A program made the position numbers and the translations under genes. This document shows, piece by piece, positions 36,859-44,889 of a stretch of 64,000 nucleotides of DNA; the stretch's first letter is position 1, and the number at the start of each line of letters is the position of its first letter. The notes beneath the pieces were generated by a model. It worked only from the letters and a program-made list of their open reading frames with translations. It had not been told where the DNA came from and ran no database searches. Source of the DNA: Ralstonia pickettii (lineage in GTDB: Bacteria; Pseudomonadota; Gammaproteobacteria; Burkholderiales; Burkholderiaceae); assembly GCF_030582395.1 (NCBI RefSeq), contig NZ_CP104381.1, positions 310,001 to 374,000 of the forward strand, read 5' to 3'.

Positions 36859-37440
36859 ATGCGGAATCGTTTGCTGATGTTGGGAGTCGTGTCGCTGCTG
36901 GCCGCGTGCGCCCAGCCGCAGCCACCCAGCGATGTGGTGCGGGTGTGCGACGACCGCGGCTGTGCCGATCGGCCGAAGGCCCAGGTGGCGTTTGACCAGG
37001 CGAATATCCCTGACGAAGACCCGCGCATCGTCGCCCTCAAGGATGTTGCCAAGCGAGAACCGAAGGCCGCCTACGACTTGGGCTTGCGATATTTCCGCGG
37101 CGATGGCGTCCGCCAGGACAGCTACCAGGCATTGAACTGGATGCGCGAGGCGGCCGAGCACGGCAACCTGCAGGCGCAAAAGGCGCTTGGTGCGTTCTAC
37201 CTGTTCGGGCTGGAAGAGATGGGCTCCGATCCGCGCGAAGCCGAAAAATGGCTCTCGATTGCCGTCAGCCGTGGCGACAAGGAATCGAAGAAGCTGCTCG
37301 ATCAGGCCCGCGCCGCCAAGAAATCCGACGAAGACGACTATAAGTGGCGCGCGCAATGGCGCAGCACGTACTACGGCTATTGGTATTCCGGTTATCCGTA
37401 CCTTGGCGTCTGGCGCCAGACGGGCTGGTACTGGTACTGA
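36859..37440 (+). CDS. SEL1-like repeat lipoprotein
   Basis: A 193-residue lipoprotein: signal peptide with lipobox LLAAC, lipidated Cys at about residue 17. Two or so SEL1/TPR-like helical repeats lie at about 65-145 (AAYDLGLRYFRGDGVRQDSYQALNW; AQKALGAFYLFGLEEMGSDPREAEKW, in part). An unusual aromatic tail rich in Tyr and Trp (YYGYWYSGYPYLG, WYWY) ends the protein. SEL1 proteins usually mediate protein contacts. The start at 36859 is the ATG immediately before the signal peptide; the frame is open 19 codons upstream. Confidence 0.82.
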   Translation: MRNRLLMLGVVSLLAACAQPQPPSDVVRVCDDRGCADRPKAQVAFDQANIPDEDPRIVALKDVAKREPKAAYDLGLRYFRGDGVRQDSYQALNWMREAAEHGNLQAQKALGAFYLFGLEEMGSDPREAEKWLSIAVSRGDKESKKLLDQARAAKKSDEDDYKWRAQWRSTYYGYWYSGYPYLGVWRQTGWYWY

Positions 37441-37532
37441 GCACGCTCGGCAGCCAGCCGTTTCAAAGCGTTTCAAGGCAGTGCGGGGAGGGGGGAAAGC
37501 CTGTTGCACACCGCGCACGCCTGATCAAGGGG

Positions 37533-37576
37533 GGCTTATTGAGTCGCAGGACGCATAAGCCAAACATCGACTCAAT
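37533..37576 (+). promoter_or_regulatory. Overlapping inverted repeats (possible pseudoknot or switch) before the CsgG-like gene
   Basis: Two perfect inverted repeats interlock: GGCTTAT (37533-37539) pairs with ATAAGCC (37555-37561), and ATTGAGTCG (37538-37546) pairs with CGACTCAAT (37568-37576). The arm order left1-left2-right1-right2 is that of an H-type pseudoknot, with two shared bases, or of two mutually exclusive hairpins. It ends 17 bases before the ATG at 37594, where no good Shine-Dalgarno sequence is seen. Confidence 0.45.
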
Positions 37577-37593
37577 GTGAGCCACACAACAAT

Positions 37594-38427
37594 ATGAAAA
37601 CCAATCTACTCAGCCGCACTGCCAAGGCCGCAGGCGTGGCACTGATCACCGCTTCCCTGGCCGCGTGCGCAGGTGGCGGCATGGTGACCCCGGGTGGCCA
37701 GAACGCGGGCGTGAGCGGCGCTGCGGCCGGTGGCTCCAGCGTGGGCGCAGACCCGACGCTCGAGCGCTGCGCCTCGCCGCTGGGCACCATCGCCATGGAT
37801 GATGGTCGTAACGCAGACTGGTACGGCCAGTTCGGCAGCGCCACCAAGGTGACGACCATCGACCCGCTGCTGCGCATGGCCGTGCAGCAATCGAACTGCT
37901 TTGTGATCACGTCGATCGGCAACCAGAAGACCGACGCACGTCTGTCCCGCATCACCGATCTGCAGCGCAACTCCGGCGAATACCGTGCCGGCTCCAAACA
38001 GCAGAAGGGCCAGCGCGTGGCGGCTGACTACTACATGGAGCCGCAGATCATCATCAACGACTCGCCGGTCGGCGGTGTTGCCGGTGCGGTGGGCGGCCTG
38101 CTGGGCAACAGCGCCATCGCCGCGCTGGCCGGCAGCGTGAAGTCGAAGGCTTCGGTCGTGACGCTGACGCTGTTCGACGTGCGCTCGGCCGTGCAGATCG
38201 CGGCTGCGGAGGGCAGCTCGACCGCGACGAACTACGGCGCCGTGCTGGCCGGTTTTGGCGGTGGCGTGGGCGGCGGTCTCGCCGGCTTCTCGGCGACCCC
38301 GGAAGGCAAGGCCACGGTGGTCGCGTTTATCGATGCGTGGAACAAGATGGTCGTCGCGCTGCGCAGCTACAAGGCGCAAGACGTCAAGGGTGGCCTGGGC
38401 CGCGGCGGTCAGCTCAAGGTCAACTGA
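37594..38427 (+). CDS. CsgG/HfaB-like lipoprotein
   Basis: A 277-residue lipoprotein (lipobox SLAAC; Gly/Ser-rich linker about 25-50). The CsgG-like core is recognised from PLLRMAVQQSNCFVITSIG and RNSGEYRAGSKQQKGQRVAADYYMEPQI, where short parts are diagnostic, and continues to a Gly-rich stretch GFGGGVGGGLAGFSATPEG. CsgG forms an outer-membrane nonameric pore for curli secretion, but many CsgG-like lipoproteins have other roles. No curli genes were seen nearby; a possible fibre system lies 9 kb away. Followed by a terminator. Confidence 0.75.
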   Translation: MKTNLLSRTAKAAGVALITASLAACAGGGMVTPGGQNAGVSGAAAGGSSVGADPTLERCASPLGTIAMDDGRNADWYGQFGSATKVTTIDPLLRMAVQQSNCFVITSIGNQKTDARLSRITDLQRNSGEYRAGSKQQKGQRVAADYYMEPQIIINDSPVGGVAGAVGGLLGNSAIAALAGSVKSKASVVTLTLFDVRSAVQIAAAEGSSTATNYGAVLAGFGGGVGGGLAGFSATPEGKATVVAFIDAWNKMVVALRSYKAQDVKGGLGRGGQLKVN

Positions 38428-38484
38428 TCAGGATTGAACGGGGAAAGCGCTGCGAGGGCATTCAGCGCCCCGAAGTGCGAAAGC

Positions 38485-38518
38485 AAAAAGCCTGCGGCGG
38501 TTGCGTCGCAGGCTTTTT
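38485..38518. terminator. Bidirectional terminator
   Basis: A perfect 12-bp inverted repeat AAAAAGCCTGCG/CGCAGGCTTTTT (38485-38496 and 38507-38518) between the convergent CsgG-like and tsdA-like genes, with T runs in both directions. Confidence 0.9.
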
Positions 38519-38538
38519 GTTTTTGAATCGGGCGGCGC

Positions 38539-39360
38539 TCAGCGCGCGTCTTTCGGCTTGTCGCCCTTGGGCCAGTCCTTGGCGCGCGCGGCATAGTCGG
38601 GGCGGGGCTGATGGGTAAAGAAAGCTGCCACGTCTACGGCCTCCTGCGCGGTCAGCGTGCCGCCCTGGCCCAGGGGCATGTTGTGCTTCACAAACGCAGC
38701 AGCGGTGTACATGCGCGCCATGCCCGCGCCCACGTTGAACGAATCGTTGCCCCATAGCGGCGGCATCAGGTAACCGCCTTGCGGGTTTGGCAGCCCCTGG
38801 CCTTCAGCGCCATGGCAGGCGGCGCAGCGCTGCGCATAGATCGCTTTGCCGTTCTCGCGGTTGGGTGCGAGCGTGGTGTCGATCTTCTCGAAACCCCGGC
38901 CCGTGACGTTGGTGCCCACGGGCACGCCGCTGGAGAGCCATTTCATGTAGGCGAGGATGGCATTCATGTCTTCGCCAGCGAAGGCGATCGGCTTGCCGTT
39001 CATCGAGCGCTGGAAGCAATCATTCACGCGCTGCTGCAGCGAGATGACCGCGCCGCTGCGCGAGCGGTACTCCGGAAACGCAGCGGTCAGCCCGACCCAC
39101 GGCGAAGCGTAGGGCGTCGTTCCGCCATTGAGGTGGCAGCTCGTGCAGTTCAGGCCGTTGCCGACGTTGTGCGGCAGCTGGCGCTTGGTGTCGGTGAGGA
39201 TCAGCTTGCCGCGCTTGATGGCGTCGCCCACAGGCCCGGCGGGGATGGTGGCTTCGTCCGGAACTGGCAACGTGGTCGGCGTTGTTTGTGCGAATGCGAA
39301 TGCGAATGCGGATGTGCCGATGGCGAGCGCCGATGCGGCACCGAGTTTGCACAGCGTCAT
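38539..39360 (-). CDS. tsdA: Thiosulfate dehydrogenase-like dihaem cytochrome c
   Basis: A 273-residue periplasmic cytochrome with two haem c sites, CTSCH (72-76) and CAACH (179-183). Cys115 in VNDCFQRSMNGKP matches the Cys that ligates haem 1 iron in TsdA enzymes, which join two thiosulfates into tetrathionate or run the reverse reaction. The signal peptide core FAFAFA is encoded by a (GCGAAT)-type hexanucleotide repeat at 39290-39313. It is the third gene after two YeeE/YedE half-transporters, which gives a coherent thiosulfate uptake and oxidation module. Electron acceptor unknown. Confidence 0.85.
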   Translation of the reverse strand: MTLCKLGAASALAIGTSAFAFAFAQTTPTTLPVPDEATIPAGPVGDAIKRGKLILTDTKRQLPHNVGNGLNCTSCHLNGGTTPYASPWVGLTAAFPEYRSRSGAVISLQQRVNDCFQRSMNGKPIAFAGEDMNAILAYMKWLSSGVPVGTNVTGRGFEKIDTTLAPNRENGKAIYAQRCAACHGAEGQGLPNPQGGYLMPPLWGNDSFNVGAGMARMYTAAAFVKHNMPLGQGGTLTAQEAVDVAAFFTHQPRPDYAARAKDWPKGDKPKDAR

Positions 39361-39408
39361 GTTGTCTCTCGTGGGTTGGTATCGGTTGTATGCACGGGCG
39401 CCGACTGG

Positions 39409-39822
39409 CTAGCGCTTGCGTTCCAGCATGCTGAAGACGGCCATGCCCGCCACCATGGCGGCGACAAAACCGACAGCCTTCGGCACACCCGCGCCCAGCG
39501 CCACGAGTGCCGGGCCTGGGCAGAAACCCGCCAGTCCCCAGCCGATGCCAAACACAGCGCTGCCCAGCACGAGGCGGGCGGTCACGCCCGTGGCCGACGG
39601 CAACTGGATCAGCGTGCCCAGCCACGAGCGCCCGCGCCGGCGTGCCACGAAGAAGCCGACCCCACCAACGGCAATCGCTCCGGCCATCACGAAGGCCAAT
39701 GAAGGGTCCCATCGGCCGAACAGATCGAGAAAGCCGAGCACCTTGGCCGGATTAGCCATGCCCGACACGATGAGCCCCGTCCCAAACAGCAGGCCCGCAA
39801 CGAGTGCAATCACGATGGCCAT
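39409..39822 (-). CDS. YeeE/YedE family membrane protein, second half
   Basis: A 137-residue protein with about four hydrophobic helices; conserved pieces are FGTGLIVSGMANPAKVLGF, and GWGLAGFCPGPALV with a Cys likely to face the transport path. It corresponds to one half of YeeE/TsuA, the thiosulfate transporter. It starts one base after the stop of the other half (39824) and precedes the tsdA-like gene by 48 bases. Confidence 0.87.
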   Translation of the reverse strand: MAIVIALVAGLLFGTGLIVSGMANPAKVLGFLDLFGRWDPSLAFVMAGAIAVGGVGFFVARRRGRSWLGTLIQLPSATGVTARLVLGSAVFGIGWGLAGFCPGPALVALGAGVPKAVGFVAAMVAGMAVFSMLERKR

Positions 39823-39823
39823 G

Positions 39824-40258
39824 TCAGCCTCCCACCACGTGGCGCACCACGAATACGGTGGCGATGCCAGCGGTCATGAAGGTGAGCGTTGCCACCAGCG
39901 AGCGCACCGAGCCGCGCGACAAACCGCAGACGCCGTGGCCGCTCGTGCAGCCGCCTGCGTAGCGGGTGCCGACGCCGACGAGAAACCCAGCCGCCAGCAC
40001 CTCGCCCCAACCGGCGGCGATGTCCGGCACGACGGGGTGGCCCAGCAGTGCGCCAATCATCGGCGCGCCTATCAGGCCGATCAGAAATGCGACGCGCCAA
40101 CCCATATCCCCATGCGGGCCCTGCAGCAGGCCGCCAACGATGCCGCTGATGCCGGCAATACGGCCGCTGCCCAGCACCAGCACGGCCGCCGCCAGCCCGA
40201 TGATGAGCCCGCCGACGAGGGCCGCGCCCGGGGCGAAATGAGCGAAATCGATCGACAT
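39824..40258 (-). CDS. YeeE/YedE family membrane protein, first half
   Basis: A 144-residue protein with four or so helices and the hallmark RYAGGCTSGHGVCGLSRGS with two Cys. In YeeE-type thiosulfate transporters conserved Cys along the path relay thiosulfate through S-S-like contacts. The start at 40258 (MSIDFAHFAP) is preferred over 40282. It is the first gene of the minus-strand thiosulfate operon and lies directly after the AT-rich control region. Confidence 0.87.
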   Translation of the reverse strand: MSIDFAHFAPGAALVGGLIIGLAAAVLVLGSGRIAGISGIVGGLLQGPHGDMGWRVAFLIGLIGAPMIGALLGHPVVPDIAAGWGEVLAAGFLVGVGTRYAGGCTSGHGVCGLSRGSVRSLVATLTFMTAGIATVFVVRHVVGG

Positions 40259-40277
40259 GGGAAAGGGTGGCGCAGAT

Positions 40278-40318
40278 AACAATCTAGATCCGAATAATAT
40301 ATAAATTTATAGATTGTT
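40278..40318 (-). promoter_or_regulatory. AT-rich palindromic promoter/operator of the thiosulfate operon
   Basis: In an otherwise GC-rich region, an inverted repeat AACAATCT/AGATTGTT (40278-40285 and 40311-40318) surrounds a perfect 12-bp palindrome TATAAATTTATA (40300-40311) and AATAATAT. AT-rich dyads of this sort are bound by ArsR-type sulfur regulators such as BigR/SqrR ahead of YeeE operons in other proteobacteria, but no such regulator is in this window. Confidence 0.6.
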
Positions 40319-40375
40319 TGTCATGTGCCGAGGCAAGGAAGCCAAGCCCGGGCTTGGCGCGACGGAACGGCAGCC

Positions 40376-41473
40376 TCAAAGTCGGACGACATAGCCCTCG
40401 CGCGGGTGGGTGCGGCCCGCATGCAGCGCAGCAATGCGCGCCTGGGCGGCGGCCATGCCGTGTTCCTCGATCAGCGTCAGCCAGCCGTGCCCCGGCTCGC
40501 GTACGTGATCGATGAAGCGTCGCTGTGCCGCGTTGAATTTTTCGGTGACGACCGCAGGGCCCCAGTCTGTATTGCGCTTGCGGATTTGCACAGGCGCGAA
40601 ATAGAACTGCGGCGCGGGGCCGGGCAAGTCGGCAGCCTCGATGAAATCCGTGTTTTGTGCCGATCCGGCAAAGCAGTCATAGACGAGCGCCTCGCCAAAG
40701 TGTTCGTGTACGCGCCGGCGCAGTGCCGCATCGCCGGAGAAATCGACGTAGAGCGTGGGAACGTCGGTGGCCAGCGTGTCGAGTGCGTCGTACGTGACGC
40801 TGTCGTGGTAGCAGCCCAGGCCATCGACAAAGGCGCGATTGCCGCCCGACGTGAGCGCGGTGAGCGTGAGCCCCGGCGTGTCTTGCAGGCAGAACGCGGT
40901 GCCGTACGCTGTTTTGCTCGATGCGCTGGAAAAGACCAGACGCCGCGCGCCAAAGAAGGCGTTGTCCGCGAGAAAATCCGCCAGCATGAACGACGTGATG
41001 AACAACGGGCGGTAGAGCATCTGGTAGTTCTCCAGCGCGGCGTCATAGGCGGCGTCTTGCGACACGCGCGTGTATTGGTTGTAGGCGGAGACGAGCGCCT
41101 GGCGATGTGCGGCGCCGTCGTAGAAGCCGCGCGGCGTGACGCGTTCGGGCTGCATGCGCAGATGCGTGGCGATCGGGAAGTAGCCGTAGAAGCGCTCGCC
41201 GACGTCGACGCCTTCCACTGTCGAGCTGACCACATCGGCAAAGCCCCACACGGGCATGTGGCCCCAGCCATCGTGGCCGGTGGGAAAAAACGCCCAGTAC
41301 TGCATCGCGTCGCCAAAGGCCGCGTAGGTGATGTTGTTGGTGGTGAGGGCAAAACGGTCCAGGCGCAGCACGACTTCGCCTGGCGCCGCGGCGGGCGCGG
41401 TGTCGGCGGTTTCCAGGCGGCTTTCGTTTAGGGCATTCTTGCGCGTAAGGAGCCGCTGGTAAGGGGCGTTCAT
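40376..41473 (-). CDS. DUF2855 family protein
   Basis: A 365-residue protein of the uncharacterised DUF2855 family, distantly like medium-chain dehydrogenase/quinone oxidoreductase folds. Recognisable pieces are LTTNNITYAAFGDAMQYWAFF (short part), GWGHMPVWGFADVVSS, LVFSSASSKTAYGTAFCL and CYHDSVTYD. No classical Rossmann GxGxxG is seen. Divergent by only 33 bases from a TetR-family gene, which probably regulates it. Reaction unknown. Confidence 0.85.
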   Translation of the reverse strand: MNAPYQRLLTRKNALNESRLETADTAPAAAPGEVVLRLDRFALTTNNITYAAFGDAMQYWAFFPTGHDGWGHMPVWGFADVVSSTVEGVDVGERFYGYFPIATHLRMQPERVTPRGFYDGAAHRQALVSAYNQYTRVSQDAAYDAALENYQMLYRPLFITSFMLADFLADNAFFGARRLVFSSASSKTAYGTAFCLQDTPGLTLTALTSGGNRAFVDGLGCYHDSVTYDALDTLATDVPTLYVDFSGDAALRRRVHEHFGEALVYDCFAGSAQNTDFIEAADLPGPAPQFYFAPVQIRKRNTDWGPAVVTEKFNAAQRRFIDHVREPGHGWLTLIEEHGMAAAQARIAALHAGRTHPREGYVVRL

Positions 41474-41506
41474 GGTGTCTTCTCCATTCTCGGGATTGTT
41501 GGGCGG

Positions 41507-42187
41507 ATGGCTTCACTCTATCGTCGGCAGGCGGGCACCGGGTTCGGAAACGAGCCGGCCGAAACCGCCCGCGCCAAACCGCTGAAGCGGCCGTCGCAGC
41601 GCCGCGCCAAGTTCACGGTGCAGGCTATCTACGAGGCGTTTGTTCGGATTTGGCAGCGCGGCGGCGCGCAGGCCGCGACCACGCGGGCGGTGGCCTTGGA
41701 AGCCGGTTGTTCGGTCGGCACGCTGTACGAGTACTTCCCGAACAAGGAGGCGCTGCTCTCGGGCTACGTGCGACACACCATCGAGGTACTGCTGGCGCGC
41801 ATTCAGAGCGAGGTGACCGACCGTGTCGGTACACCCTGGCCTGACCGCGTGCGTCACCTCGTGAGGCTGAGTTGCGGCGATCCGGCGCTCGATCCGCCGT
41901 ACTTTGATCACGCCATGCTGATGCGCGAAGACCGCATCGCCGAAGCCAAGCACCATGCGCGCTTCTTCGAAGAGCTCGGCGCCGCTTGGCGCCGCGCGCT
42001 GGATGCCTGTTCCGATCTGCCTGTCCGGCCCGACGACGCGCTGGTACAAACGCTGCTACAAGCCATCTGGGGCGCACGTCGCTATCGCCTGTTGCTGCAG
42101 GAGCGGGCGCTGCCGACCCCGGTGTGGATCGGCGAGATGGAGCGGCTGTGCCTGCTCGCCCTGGGTGCAAGACCTGACGCGCCTTGA
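41507..42187 (+). CDS. TetR/AcrR family transcriptional regulator
   Basis: A 226-residue regulator with a basic N-terminal tail, HTH (AVALEAGCSVGTLYEYFPNKEALLSGY, in part) at about 35-80 and a helical effector domain. Its start is 33 bases from the divergent DUF2855 start, so operator and promoters must overlap both 5' ends. Likely represses the DUF2855 gene and itself. Confidence 0.88.
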   Translation: MASLYRRQAGTGFGNEPAETARAKPLKRPSQRRAKFTVQAIYEAFVRIWQRGGAQAATTRAVALEAGCSVGTLYEYFPNKEALLSGYVRHTIEVLLARIQSEVTDRVGTPWPDRVRHLVRLSCGDPALDPPYFDHAMLMREDRIAEAKHHARFFEELGAAWRRALDACSDLPVRPDDALVQTLLQAIWGARRYRLLLQERALPTPVWIGEMERLCLLALGARPDAP

Positions 42188-42303
42188 TGCCGGGGTTTCG
42201 GAGGGGTGTTGCCCGATGGGGACACACGCGTGAAGGCAGGGTGTGGACCGATTGTTTGGGCAGCGCATCCTCGCTAGGCTGAGACTTTGCAGGGAGGACT
42301 GCG

Positions 42304-43275
42304 ATGAGTTGGCAGAACTGGGTTGTCTCGAGGATGGTGCGCAACCAAGTCAAGAAGCCGACCGAGCGGGAGCCGTTCGACCCTATCGCTACGCGCCTGC
42401 ATGCCGAGAAGCGCAAGATGCCTTCGCCGGTGGAATTGCCGCCGGATTGGCGCATCGTGCCGGCCTTTGGGGCCAACGGCGGCCCCCTTACCGGCGAATG
42501 GATCGAACCCGCTGATCCAGACCTGCATGACGACGCGCCCGTTGTCCTGTATCTGCATGGCGGCGGCTATTTTTTCTGCAGCCCCCGCACGCACCGCCCG
42601 ATCACCATTGGGCTCGCCACACATGCGCGTGCCCGCGTGTGCGTCCCGGACTACCGGCTGGCGCCCGAGCACCCGTTTCCCGCGCCGGTCGAAGATGCAC
42701 TGTTGACGTACCGCACGCTGCTGGCACAGGGCGTGGCGCCATCGCGCATCGTGGTGGCGGGCGACTCCGCGGGCGGCGGGCTGGCATTGGCGCTGCTGGT
42801 GGCCTTACGCGATGCGGCCGATCCGCTGCCGGCGGGCGCCGTGCTGTATTCGCCGTGGACGGATCTTGCCGCCACCGGCCAAAGCCTGATCGAAAACGAT
42901 GAATCCGACGTGATGTTTCGCGGAGCTTGGATGGCGCACGGTGCGGCGTTGTACCTGGGCGACTCTGGGGCGCCGACGGACCATCCGCTCGCCTCGCCGC
43001 TGTATGCCGATTTCACGGGGTTGCCGACGCTGCACTGCTATGTCAGCACCAGCGAAGTGCTGCGCGACGACACCCTCCGAATGGCCGAGCGTGCGCGGGC
43101 GGCCGGGGTATCCGTTTCGGTAGAAATGGGGCGGCGGCTTCCGCACGTGTGGCCGATCTTCTATCCTTTCCTTCCAGAGGCGCGTGTAGCGCTCAAACGA
43201 TCGGGCGAGCAGATCAGGCGACTGGTTGCCGCCCGGCACGAGAACCGAGAACCGGTGGCACTGACGCCGGCATGA
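42304..43275 (+). CDS. Alpha/beta hydrolase, hormone-sensitive lipase family
   Basis: A 323-residue esterase/lipase-like enzyme. The oxyanion-hole motif LHGGGYFF is at about 84-91, the nucleophile elbow GDSAGGGLA at about 158-166, and the likely catalytic His is in RRLPHVWPIF. Substrates are typically short to medium acyl esters. AGGGAGG-type Shine-Dalgarno sequence lies before the ATG. The gene follows the TetR gene by 116 bases in the same direction but no shared role is evident. Confidence 0.9.
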   Translation: MSWQNWVVSRMVRNQVKKPTEREPFDPIATRLHAEKRKMPSPVELPPDWRIVPAFGANGGPLTGEWIEPADPDLHDDAPVVLYLHGGGYFFCSPRTHRPITIGLATHARARVCVPDYRLAPEHPFPAPVEDALLTYRTLLAQGVAPSRIVVAGDSAGGGLALALLVALRDAADPLPAGAVLYSPWTDLAATGQSLIENDESDVMFRGAWMAHGAALYLGDSGAPTDHPLASPLYADFTGLPTLHCYVSTSEVLRDDTLRMAERARAAGVSVSVEMGRRLPHVWPIFYPFLPEARVALKRSGEQIRRLVAARHENREPVALTPA

Positions 43276-43333
43276 CCGGACCGGCGGCGCCCCTTGCGTA
43301 GCCCGGTCGGGATGCGCAAACGGGGAGCCCAGC

Positions 43334-44128
43334 ATGCGTCGGGTGGTGGTATTGGGTGTGGTGCTGGCCGTGGCGGCCGGTACCTGGCAGTGGATCCGGC
43401 TGCATCGGCTGAGGCTGGCCGATGTGCGTTTTGCTCCGATCGAAAATGTTCTTGCCGCGCCCGGGGTCGCGGGCGCCCCTGCGCGCAATGCCAACAAATC
43501 CCACTGGCTCAAGGCCTGCGACCAGGCACTCGGCCCGATGCGCGTGGAGGTGCGCGCCACTGAAACGCCGCTGTCCTTTTCCAACGACCGCTCGGTCGAG
43601 CAACTGACAGCCGAGGCGCCGCCGTACGACCGCTCAGCGCGCGTGCTCGGCAAAACCTATGCGACGCTCGTGGCGCGATTCGACGTCAACAGCCGCTACA
43701 TGGCCATCGCGACGCAGCCGGCCACGACCTGCCTGCGGCCGTCCATTTCGGTGGAACTGGTGCTGAGCAACTTCAGGGTGACGGTGGCGCGTGAATTTGC
43801 GCCGGGCACTTGCGCCTACAACGCGATCCGCGAGCATGAGCTGCGGCACGTCGCTGTGAACCGCGCGGTGCTGCCGCACGCCGCCGAGGTGATTCGCAAG
43901 GAAATCGAGAGCGAATACGGCGGCCGCCTTTACTTTGGCGATCCGGACCGCATTGCCGCAGATTTGCAGGCAGCGCTCACGCGCCATTGGCTGCCGCGCG
44001 CGCAATCACTGATCGAGCTGGGCTTGCAGGCGCACGAGCAGATCGATACGCCGCGTGAACAGGACCGCATGAGCCGCGTGTGCAACGGCGAGGTGCAGGC
44101 TGTGTTGCAGCAACTCACGCGCGGCTAG
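43334..44128 (+). CDS. Membrane-anchored HEXXH-motif protein of unknown family
   Basis: A 264-residue protein with an N-terminal hydrophobic anchor (about 4-20) and a putative zinc-protease motif HELRH at 168-172 within IREHELRHVAVNRAVLPHA. Four Cys (63, 133, 160 and one near 250) may form disulfides in the periplasm. The layout resembles DUF922-like predicted metalloproteases, but I cannot assign the family. It lies 58 bases after the hydrolase gene and converges on gntK. Confidence 0.6.
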   Translation: MRRVVVLGVVLAVAAGTWQWIRLHRLRLADVRFAPIENVLAAPGVAGAPARNANKSHWLKACDQALGPMRVEVRATETPLSFSNDRSVEQLTAEAPPYDRSARVLGKTYATLVARFDVNSRYMAIATQPATTCLRPSISVELVLSNFRVTVAREFAPGTCAYNAIREHELRHVAVNRAVLPHAAEVIRKEIESEYGGRLYFGDPDRIAADLQAALTRHWLPRAQSLIELGLQAHEQIDTPREQDRMSRVCNGEVQAVLQQLTRG

Positions 44129-44147
44129 CGCGTGACCGCGTGCGAGT

Positions 44148-44657
44148 TCACGCGGCCGGGCGGTGCGCGGCGCGGGCCTGCAGTTGGGCGACAGCTTGGT
44201 CGACGATGGCCTCGGGCGGCAGGGCAATGTCGACGACGATGGCGTCGGCGGGCTCTTCGAGCGTCTCGAACTGGCTCCGCAGCAGGTTCGGGTTGAAGAA
44301 GTGATCTTTTCGGGCGGCAAGGCGGCCTTGCAGCAGATCGAAATCGCCCTTCAGGTAGACGAATTCAGCGTTGCCGCCGGGGCCGCGCAGCACATCGCGG
44401 TAACGCTGCTTGAGAGCGGAGCAGGCAACCACCAGCGATTGCCCGTTGCTCGTCTTGTCGTCCATGTAGGCGCGGATGGATTCGAGCCAGGGTTTGCGAT
44501 CGTCATCGTTCAGGGGGATGCCGGCGTGCATCTTGGCGCGGTTGGCTTCGGAGTGAAACTCGTCGCCATCCCGGAACGCGCAGCCCAGTCGCTCGGCGAT
44601 CTTCTGGCCCACCGTGGATTTGCCGCAACCCGAAACACCCATCACTACTACGATCAT
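44148..44657 (-). CDS. gntK: Gluconokinase
   Basis: A 169-residue P-loop kinase phosphorylating D-gluconate to 6-phosphogluconate. Walker A GVSGCGKST is at 7-15, followed by the gluconate site DGDEFHSEANRAKMHAGIPL and LVVACSALKQRYRDVLRG. Length fits the GntK family. It is alone here, with no gluconate permease or dehydratase in the window. Confidence 0.94.
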   Translation of the reverse strand: MIVVVMGVSGCGKSTVGQKIAERLGCAFRDGDEFHSEANRAKMHAGIPLNDDDRKPWLESIRAYMDDKTSNGQSLVVACSALKQRYRDVLRGPGGNAEFVYLKGDFDLLQGRLAARKDHFFNPNLLRSQFETLEEPADAIVVDIALPPEAIVDQAVAQLQARAAHRPAA

Positions 44658-44889
44658 CGTCGATCCCTACGTGCAAGAAAGCCCAAAACGTCAGGCCGGC
44701 ATGTTAGCGCGTTGGCGAGCGCGCCCGCCGATTTTTGCTGCTGCAGCGCAGCAATTGTTCCGCGTCATTGTTCGTCTGGGAACGGATTGCCAAATGCGTC
44801 AAGCTGCGTCAAATTGCGACCGACGCAGTGGTGACAAATCATTCAGAACAAGGCCCCAAAAAGGCCAACGTTGATTGGAGGAGATATCC

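Noticed and set aside
37594..38427. CsgG-like lipoprotein as part of a curli system
   Set aside because: No CsgA/B/E/F-like genes are adjacent; CsgG-like lipoproteins occur in many other contexts.
40278..40318. Inverted repeat considered as an insertion-sequence end or attachment site
   Set aside because: No transposase or integrase nearby and no flanking duplication; position upstream of the YeeE operon favours an operator.
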